This document shows positions 58,308 to 64,000 of a stretch of DNA of 64,000 nucleotides, in pieces. The translations under genes and the position numbers were made by a program. The stretch is from JAMXLO01 sp036265005. GTDB lineage: Bacteria > Pseudomonadota > Alphaproteobacteria > Acetobacterales > Acetobacteraceae. The notes beneath the pieces were generated by a model. That model was not told the DNA's origin. It saw only the letters and a list, made by a program, of their open reading frames with translations, and did no database searches. Every line of letters begins with the position of its first letter. The stretch's first letter is position 1. The stretch covers positions 7,599 to 71,598 of the forward strand of contig DATAPW010000162.1 in NCBI GenBank assembly GCA_036265005.1. The letters run 5' to 3'.

Positions 58308-59537
58308 ATGACCACCAACTCGCGCCTGATCGCCTTCATCAACACCGCGCACACGTTGACCCACTATTCGCTGCTGGTCCTGCCGACCGCCGTACTCGTC
58401 ATGGCCGTGCCGGACGGGCCGTTCGGCAGCGAGTACGGGCCGATCCTGGCGCTCGCCACCGGCATGTTCGTGCTCTACGGGCTGTTCTCGCTGCCGCAGG
58501 GCTGGATCGCACAGCGCGTCGGACGGCCGGCGCTGATGACGGTGTTCTTCATCGGCACCGGGCTGTCCATGGTGGCGACGTCGTTCGCTGCCACGCCGCT
58601 GATGCTGGCGCTGGGCATGGCGGCGACCGGGCTGTTCGCCGCGATCTATCATCCGATCGGCACCGCGATGCTGGTGGACGCCGCCGGAGACAAGCCCGGG
58701 CGGGCGATCGGCCTGAACGGCGTGTTCGGCAATGTCGGCGTGGCGCTGGCGCCGGTGGTCACCGCGTTCCTCGCCAACCAGGCGGGCTGGCGGGCGGCGT
58801 TCCTGCTGCCTGGCCTGGCCTGTGCCGCGCTGGGCCTGGTATGGCTGCGGCTGCCTTCGTCCGAGGGCACCCTGCGGCGCGATGCGCGTGCCTTTCCCGA
58901 GATCCCGCCTCCCCTGGTGCGGCGCGCTGTCGTCGTGCTGCTGCTGATCGCCGTCGTGTCCGGACTGGTGTTCAACTCGTTCACCCTGCTGCTGCCGAAG
59001 CTGATGCAGGAGCGGTTGGGCGGCGATGTGCGCCTGCTGCCGCTGTTGGGCACCGCGGCGTTCCTGGCGACGCTGTGCGGTGCGCTGACGCAGTTCACCG
59101 TGGGTCGAATGATCGATCGCACGACGCTGAAGCGCGTCTTCCTGCCGGTCAGCGTGTTGCTGGTCCCGGGATTGGTGGCACTGTCGTACGCGCAGGGCTG
59201 GCTGGTGTTGCCGACGGCCGCGGTGGTCGCCGCGGCAATCTTCGGCCAGGTGACCGTGAACGAGACGATGACCGCGCGGTACATCTCGCCGGCGCTGCGG
59301 GCGCGGATGTATTCGGTGCGGTTCTTCGTCGGGTTCCTCGGCGCGGCGCTGGCGGCGCCAGCGATCGCCTGGCTGCACGAGCGCACCGGCAGCCTCACCG
59401 CGGTCACGCTGGTGATGGCGGGCTTCGGCGCGGTGACATTGGGCTGCGCGTTGGCGTTCCCCGACCGGCGGGAGGAACTGCAGCCGGAGTTGTGGGCGGA
59501 TCTGGCGGATGGCGTGCGGGTCGCGGCCGCGGAGTAG
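58308..59537 (+). CDS. MFS transporter
   Basis: 409 aa, twelve membrane segments expected. Typical early region (MTTNSRLIAFINTAHTLTHY), the loop after helix 2 (GWIAQRVGRPALMTVFFIG, a GxLxDRxGRR variant) and the middle loop in SSEGTLRRDARAFPEIPPPL. ATG 58308 has AGGA nine bases before; the frame is open to 58245. Partner gene is the divergent AraC regulator. Likely an exporter or importer of a small organic compound; substrate unknown. Confidence 0.92.
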   Translation: MTTNSRLIAFINTAHTLTHYSLLVLPTAVLVMAVPDGPFGSEYGPILALATGMFVLYGLFSLPQGWIAQRVGRPALMTVFFIGTGLSMVATSFAATPLMLALGMAATGLFAAIYHPIGTAMLVDAAGDKPGRAIGLNGVFGNVGVALAPVVTAFLANQAGWRAAFLLPGLACAALGLVWLRLPSSEGTLRRDARAFPEIPPPLVRRAVVVLLLIAVVSGLVFNSFTLLLPKLMQERLGGDVRLLPLLGTAAFLATLCGALTQFTVGRMIDRTTLKRVFLPVSVLLVPGLVALSYAQGWLVLPTAAVVAAAIFGQVTVNETMTARYISPALRARMYSVRFFVGFLGAALAAPAIAWLHERTGSLTAVTLVMAGFGAVTLGCALAFPDRREELQPELWADLADGVRVAAAE

Positions 59538-59560
59538 GCAGTCCATACATGACGCTGGCC

Positions 59561-60625
59561 TCACGCCGCGCCGACACTCCGCAGCCGGTCCATGGTCAGC
59601 CGCGCGATGGCTGCCGGCGCCTGGTCCGGAATGGCGAACACCGAACTGACGTTGATCTCGCACAACACGTAGCTGTCGTCGCCCGACGCAGTGCGCGGTC
59701 CGTAGAGGAAGTCGGCATCCCAGATGATCGGCAGTGACGCGGTCTCGATGCCAAGCACAGCCATCATCTGCGGCGTCCACTCGGTTTCCATTTTCGCGCG
59801 GAGCGCCTGGAACGGCGGCGCGTCGGCGCCATGCATGATGCGCGGACCCGGTTGTGCCGCTGCGGAGTCGGGACCTTCGGGCGGCGGCGCTATCAGCGCC
59901 TTGATAAACTGGTGGCCAAATCCGACAACCTTGTCCGCTCCCATGTAGCAGCGGATCATGCCGTCGGGCAGGCGCGGCTGGAACGGCTGATCGACGATGC
60001 ATCCATCATGCGCAAGGTATGCCTCGCACAGCGCCATGAAGTCCGCCAGCGTCATCTCTTCCGGCACGCTGCCGCGACGCGCATGCAGCACGCGGACCTG
60101 CGCAGCATCGCCGGCCGGCAAGGCAATCGGCTCGACCTTCCACACTCCCTGGCCGCCATTGCCGCGGTTCTGCTTGAGCACGCGCGGGCCGGTCGATTGC
60201 AGTCGCGGCGGGAATTCCGCGCGGAACGCCGCCGCCGTGCGGTAGCGATGCGTGTCGGTGCCCCAGCCGAGGTGCCTGGTGCGATGCAGGACCTCCTTTA
60301 CGCCCATCTTGAGGATGACGTCCGGGTGCGCGCTGACCCACGGACCGCGCGACGCCACATCGCGCAACAGCGCGTCAAGCACCGTGCGCGTCTGGCCCTG
60401 GTGAATCGGATCGACCCAGACCAGCACGCCATCGACCTTCAGGAGCTGCTCGCGCACCTCCTCTGCCATGTCATCGGCAAACACCGCCGGCTCGGCCTGG
60501 ATGCCGGCATTTGCCAGCTCCTCGAACACGCGATGGAAGCGGTTGTTCTGCGGCGTGGCAGTGCGGCGTGCGTCACGATCGCCACGCCAGAGCACCGCCA
60601 CCCTGGCCGTCCTGGTGCCATTCAT
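59561..60625 (-). CDS. Cj0069 family ATP-grasp-like protein
   Basis: 354 aa. Similar to the Cj0069 family (WRGDRDARRTATPQNNRF near the start, VLKQNRGNGGQGVWKVE as the ATP-grasp loop, and an ending DADFLYGPRTASGDDSYVLCEINVSSV with Glu/Asn metal ligands). It probably ligates or phosphorylates an unknown small molecule or peptide. ATG 60625 with AGGAG upstream; the frame is open to 60847 without meaning. Divergent from the DMT transporter gene with a 65 bp gap, so the two may share control. Confidence 0.88.
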   Translation of the reverse strand: MNGTRTARVAVLWRGDRDARRTATPQNNRFHRVFEELANAGIQAEPAVFADDMAEEVREQLLKVDGVLVWVDPIHQGQTRTVLDALLRDVASRGPWVSAHPDVILKMGVKEVLHRTRHLGWGTDTHRYRTAAAFRAEFPPRLQSTGPRVLKQNRGNGGQGVWKVEPIALPAGDAAQVRVLHARRGSVPEEMTLADFMALCEAYLAHDGCIVDQPFQPRLPDGMIRCYMGADKVVGFGHQFIKALIAPPPEGPDSAAAQPGPRIMHGADAPPFQALRAKMETEWTPQMMAVLGIETASLPIIWDADFLYGPRTASGDDSYVLCEINVSSVFAIPDQAPAAIARLTMDRLRSVGAA

Positions 60626-60690
60626 CCGGGTTGCTCCTGGCAGTGTTCTCGGCCTCGTCCGAACGCCCACGATACGCCTAGGATGGCGGC

Positions 60691-61743
60691 ATGAAACCGG
60701 GGATCCTGTTCGCCCTGATGTCGGCGGCGCTGTTCGGCGCGAGCACGCCGTTTGCCAAGCTCCTGCTGGGTTCGGTCGATCCGTGGCTGATGGCGGGCCT
60801 GCTGTATCTCGGCGCGGGCATCGGTCTCCTGCTTGTCCACCTGTCACGCGGCGTCCTTCACATGCCCGCGATCGAGGCGCCGCTGCGGCGTGCGGATCTG
60901 CCCTGGCTCGCCTTGGTCATCGCCGCCGGTGGTGTATGTGGTCCGCTGCTGTTGATGGTCGGCCTCGCCCGCACGGATGCCGCGGGCACGTCGTTGCTGC
61001 TCAATCTCGAAGGCCTGGCGACCATGGGCATCGCCTGGGTGGTATTCCATGAGAATGTCGACCGCCGCCTGCTGCTGGGCGCGTTGGCGATTCTCGCCGG
61101 CGCCGTGTTGCTGTCGTGGCAGGGGCGGGCGTCGTTCCAATGGGGCGCGCTGCCGATCGCCGGCGCCTGCGTCTGCTGGGGGATCGACAACAACCTCACC
61201 CGCAAGCTGTCGTCCTCCGACCCGATGCAGATCGCCATGCTCAAGGGCCTGTGCGCGGGCATGGTGAACTTCATGCTGGCATTGCTGCATGGCGCAGCGC
61301 TGCCTCCTGTCGGCACCGTGCTGCTGGTCGGCGTGGTGGGTTTCCTCGGCTACGGCGTGAGCCTCGCATTGTTCGTACTCGGCCTGCGCGATCTCGGCAC
61401 GGCGCGAACCGGCGCCTATTTCTCGCTGGCGCCATTCGTCGGTGCGGTCCTCGCTGTCGTCATGCTGGGCGAACCGCTGACCGCGCAGCTGATCGTCGCC
61501 GGCGGACTGATGGGAGTGGGGCTCTGGCTGCACCTGGCGGAGCGGCATGACCACGAGCATGTCCACGAGGCGCTGGAACATGACCATCGGCATCGCCACG
61601 ATGAGCATCATCGGCACGAGCATGGTCCGGACGCGCCTGCCGGAGAGCCGCACACGCACTGGCACCGGCATCCACCGCTGGTGCATCGGCATCCGCATTA
61701 TCCCGACCTGCATCATCGGCACGGCCACCGCCACGCGCAGTGA
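60691..61743 (+). CDS. EamA/DMT family transporter with a histidine-rich C-terminal tail
   Basis: 350 aa. Two EamA repeats (FALMSAALFGASTPFAKLLL and ALPIAGACVCWGIDNNLTRK), ten membrane segments expected. The last ~70 residues are a soluble tail packed with His (HDHEHVHEALEHDHRHRHDEH... and HTHWHRHPPLVHRHPHYPDL, quoted in part). His-rich tails in DMT or cation-diffusion proteins usually bind Ni, Co or Zn. The tail starts right after the last helix. ATG 60691. A metal-linked carrier is inference; family members usually move metabolites. Confidence 0.92.
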   Translation: MKPGILFALMSAALFGASTPFAKLLLGSVDPWLMAGLLYLGAGIGLLLVHLSRGVLHMPAIEAPLRRADLPWLALVIAAGGVCGPLLLMVGLARTDAAGTSLLLNLEGLATMGIAWVVFHENVDRRLLLGALAILAGAVLLSWQGRASFQWGALPIAGACVCWGIDNNLTRKLSSSDPMQIAMLKGLCAGMVNFMLALLHGAALPPVGTVLLVGVVGFLGYGVSLALFVLGLRDLGTARTGAYFSLAPFVGAVLAVVMLGEPLTAQLIVAGGLMGVGLWLHLAERHDHEHVHEALEHDHRHRHDEHHRHEHGPDAPAGEPHTHWHRHPPLVHRHPHYPDLHHRHGHRHAQ

Positions 61744-61922
61744 GGAATACCGGTTCTCGTGCGAGACACCGCTGAACATTCAACACGAAGAATCTTTGCG
61801 CCGCCGCGGTCACAGATGCGACGTGCCCGCATAAATCCGGCGCACGCGGACATCGCGATAGATCCGTCCCGCTGCAAAATCTCCCGGATGCCCATCCCGC
61901 CCACTACAATGGAGAATCCACG

Positions 61923-62363
61923 ATGCAACTGACCGACATCACCGTTGCCCGCACCGTGCCGGCCTCCGCCGAACGCATCTTCGACGCCTGGCTGGATTCG
62001 AGCCGTCCTGGCGGACCATGGTTCGGTGCCGCGCGGATGATTCTGAATCCGGTGGTCGATGGTCTGTTCTACTTTGCCGTCGAACACGAGGGCCGCATCT
62101 GGCCGCATTACGGCCGTTTCCTCCGCATCGAGCGGCCGCGTCTTATCGAGCATACCTGGATGTCCGAGGGTACCAAAGGCGCCGAATCCATCGTCACCAT
62201 CACGCTCGACCCGCACGGTGACACAACCGAGGTCACCCTCCGTCATGCCGGCGTGCCGGACGACGAGATGGGACATCGCCACGCGGAAGGCTGGACCTGG
62301 ATGCTAACCACTCTCGCGGAAAAATATGCCGGAGAAGCGGGCGCCCCTAGCGCCGGTCGCTAG
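61923..62363 (+). CDS. SRPBCC domain (AHSA1-like) protein
   Basis: 146 aa. START/Bet v1-like cavity fold with the AHA1 start DITVARTVPASAERIFDAWLDS and the helix-rich end EGWTWMLTTLAEKY. Small proteins of this family bind hydrophobic ligands or act as Aha1-like chaperones or stress proteins. ATG 61923; no strong ribosome site. The last 17 bp overlap the convergent end of the MFS pump gene. Confidence 0.9.
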   Translation: MQLTDITVARTVPASAERIFDAWLDSSRPGGPWFGAARMILNPVVDGLFYFAVEHEGRIWPHYGRFLRIERPRLIEHTWMSEGTKGAESIVTITLDPHGDTTEVTLRHAGVPDDEMGHRHAEGWTWMLTTLAEKYAGEAGAPSAGR

Positions 62364-63906
62364 CGCTGACCGCAGGCTGCCTGGCACCGGACGGCGGCCG
62401 CGTCAGCAGCAGCAGCGGCAGCACGATGATCGCAAGCACCAGCATCAGCTTGAAATCATCGATATAGGCGATGATCTGCGCCTGCCGTGTGACTTCCTGG
62501 TTGAGCATCGCGGCGCCATGCACAGAACCGAGATGCCACAGGCGTGACGCAGCACCTGTCTGCAAGGCGCGATTGAACGGGGTCACGTCGCCGGCAATGA
62601 TCGCGTGGTTGACCTGGGTGTTGATCTCCAGCAGCGCGCCGGTGATGGAAATGCCGATGGCACTCCCGAGATTGCGCATCAGGCTGTAGATGCCGGTGGC
62701 CTCGATGCGCAGCTCCGACGGCAGGGTCGCGAAGGTGATGATGTTGATGGGTATGGTGAGGAACCCGATGCTGAGGCCCTGGATAAAGCCGACGCTGATC
62801 ATGGTCCATTCTGCGACGTCCGGTGTCCACAGCGTCATGTCGTACAGCGCGTAAGCACCGATGACGAAGCCGATGCCAACCAGCAGGCGCGGACTGACCC
62901 ACCCGATGAGCCGACCGGAGATCATCGCAGCGAGCATCAGGCCGGCGCCACGCGGCGCGAGCACGATGCCGGCGGTCACCACGGGATAGTTCATCAATGT
63001 CTGCAGGTACGGCGCCAGCAATGCCAGCGTCGCATACATGATCAGTCCCATGATGAAATACAGCGTGACGCCGACAACGAAGTTCCGGTCTTTGAACAGC
63101 CTTGGCGACAGGAAGGGTTTCGGCGCCAGCCAGAACTGGACGAGGAAGACATAGAAGCACATGCCGGCCAGCAAGGCTTCCACGACGATTTCGCGCGCAC
63201 CGAACCAGTCCTGCGTCTCGCCGCGGTCGAGCATCGTCTGGAACGCGCCGATCGCTATGCTCAGCGCGCCGCAGCCGATCCAGTCGAGCCTGGCCGATCT
63301 GCTGTACGGCGTCTCCTTCAGGAAACTCAGCAGCCCGAACGCCGTCAGCACGCCGAACGGGACGTTGATGTAGAACACCCAGCGCCAGCTGTGGTTCTCG
63401 GTGAGCCAGCCGCCGAGGATGGGGCCAAAGATCGGCCCGATCATCACGCCCATGGTCCACAGCGCCATTGCGGCGCCGCGCTGCTCCACCGGATAGATGT
63501 CGTACATCACCGACTGCGACAGCGGCACCAGGGCGGCGCCGAACATGCCTTGCAGCACACGGAACAGCACGATCTCGTCCAGCGACTGCGCCATGCCGCA
63601 CAGCACCGAGGCGAGCGTGAACCCGACAACTGCCGTGACGAACAGCCGGGTGCGGCCGAACCGCGCCGCCAGGAACCCGGTCGGCGCTGTCATGATCGCT
63701 GCCGCCACGATGTAGCTGGTCAGGACCCAGTTTATCTCTTCCTGGCTCGCCGACATCGTGCCCTGCATGTAGGGCAGCGCGACATTGGCGATGGTGCTGT
63801 CCAGCGACTGCATGAGCGTCGCCATGACGGTGCAGATTGTGACGATCATGCGGGTGCCCCCGCCCTGCGAGACGGGGACCGCGATGCCGCCGGTCGTGGC
63901 GCTCAC
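62347..63906 (-). CDS. DHA2 family MFS multidrug exporter (EmrB/QacA type)
   Basis: 519 aa from GTG 63906, which overlaps the MarR stop by four bases (GTGA) and has CAGGA upstream; the frame runs to 63942 and an ATG at 63849 is also possible. Fourteen segments expected. Helix 1 contains LMQSLDSTIANVALPYMQG (motif D1), the loop GFLAARFGRTRLFV (motif A), and GWLTENHSWRWVFYINVPFG (motif C/14-TMS signature). A drug or metabolite proton antiporter. The coupled MarR regulator probably controls it. No EmrA/HlyD adaptor is visible. Confidence 0.95.
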   Translation of the reverse strand: MSATTGGIAVPVSQGGGTRMIVTICTVMATLMQSLDSTIANVALPYMQGTMSASQEEINWVLTSYIVAAAIMTAPTGFLAARFGRTRLFVTAVVGFTLASVLCGMAQSLDEIVLFRVLQGMFGAALVPLSQSVMYDIYPVEQRGAAMALWTMGVMIGPIFGPILGGWLTENHSWRWVFYINVPFGVLTAFGLLSFLKETPYSRSARLDWIGCGALSIAIGAFQTMLDRGETQDWFGAREIVVEALLAGMCFYVFLVQFWLAPKPFLSPRLFKDRNFVVGVTLYFIMGLIMYATLALLAPYLQTLMNYPVVTAGIVLAPRGAGLMLAAMISGRLIGWVSPRLLVGIGFVIGAYALYDMTLWTPDVAEWTMISVGFIQGLSIGFLTIPINIITFATLPSELRIEATGIYSLMRNLGSAIGISITGALLEINTQVNHAIIAGDVTPFNRALQTGAASRLWHLGSVHGAAMLNQEVTRQAQIIAYIDDFKLMLVLAIIVLPLLLLTRPPSGARQPAVSASDRR

Positions 63907-64000
63907 GCGTCCTGTTCCAGTCGCCGTGTGAGATTGCTGCACACGGTGTCGAGGACCCGGGTTGCAACGCTCAGCTCATCATCCGACAGACCGTCCAGCG
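63903..64000 (-). CDS. MarR family regulator, C-terminal end (partial)
   Basis: The last 31 codons: LDGLSDDELSVATRVLDTVC then SNLTRRLEQDA and stop. The pattern matches the C-terminal dimerisation helix of MarR-type regulators (LSxxELxxxxxLLxxxxxNL). The body of the gene is outside the window. Start-stop overlap with the downstream pump gene implies translational coupling. Family call is based on this short stretch plus context. Confidence 0.7.
   Translation of the reverse strand, partial: LDGLSDDELSVATRVLDTVCSNLTRRLEQDA

Noticed and set aside
1..64000. Possible CRISPR arrays, tRNA genes or transposases
   Set aside because: No regularly spaced repeats with spacers, no tRNA-like GTTCGA-loop structures outside coding regions, and no transposase motifs were seen; a dedicated scan was not possible.

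Overview
The window is GC-rich, densely packed bacterial chromosome. The family mix (DUF2934, DUF3551, DUF3309, CsbD, entericidin, an ECF sigma factor of the short alphaproteobacterial type, Ku, IorAB-type molybdenum hydroxylase, several peptide-type ABC substrate-binding proteins) and GC-rich palindromic repeats around many genes suggest an alphaproteobacterium, most likely an acetic-acid-bacterium relative (Acetobacteraceae/Rhodospirillales). This assignment is inference; there is no rRNA or tRNA gene in the window to test it. No phage, IS transposase or CRISPR array was recognised.

Layout. 1-2256: end of a polyamine-type ABC transporter operon (SDR oxidoreductase, PotD-like binding protein, PotA-like ATPase cut by the window edge), all on the minus strand. 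2328-7153: maintenance and stress genes: Ku, a PRC-barrel protein, a DUF2934 protein, the ergothioneine pair egtB-egtD and a convergent ECF sigma factor. 7492-11529: a Pro/Ala-rich membrane-anchored coiled-coil protein, converging on a large putatively type-I-secreted glycosidase. 12045-23946: an exopolysaccharide locus (GT2, GumD-like priming transferase, GumB-like export lipoprotein, GumC-like chain-length protein, a kinase-like partner without a P-loop, two GT4 transferases, a secreted pectate-lyase-fold protein, a DUF3551 protein and an acyltransferase). No flippase or polymerase is visible.

24161-31291 holds a HAD phosphatase/phosphoribosyltransferase pair, small unknown proteins, a sigma-54 activator, a P1-family peptidase, a GT87-like membrane protein and a lytic transglycosylase. 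31320-47899 looks like one functional block: a CoA-linked catabolic set (acyl-CoA dehydrogenase, Fe-dependent alcohol dehydrogenase, large alpha/beta hydrolase, crotonase, MaoC-like protein) next to a complete dipeptide/nickel-family ABC importer with four substrate-binding proteins, three of them tandem paralogues. The import substrate and the pathway are not identifiable from sequence.

48054-50839 carries small stress proteins (entericidin, CsbD, DUF3309) and prfC. 51122-53452 is a periplasmic copper-handling set (DUF2946, outer-membrane barrel, CopC, PCuAC). 53863-58241 holds a NIPSNAP protein, an IorAB-type oxidoreductase and an AraC regulator, with a 20-21 bp periodic repeat in front of iorA. 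58308-64000 contains an MFS carrier, a Cj0069-type ATP-grasp protein, a DMT exporter with a histidine-rich tail, an SRPBCC protein, and an EmrB-type MFS pump overlapping a MarR regulator cut by the window edge.

The most interesting items are the catabolic/import block whose crotonase and MaoC proteins lack the textbook catalytic residues, the tandem triplication of binding proteins behind an intercistronic palindrome, the P-loop-less kinase partner in the exopolysaccharide locus, and a palindromic repeat that appears to have been built into the start of the PotD-like gene. None of these amounts to a proven new system.
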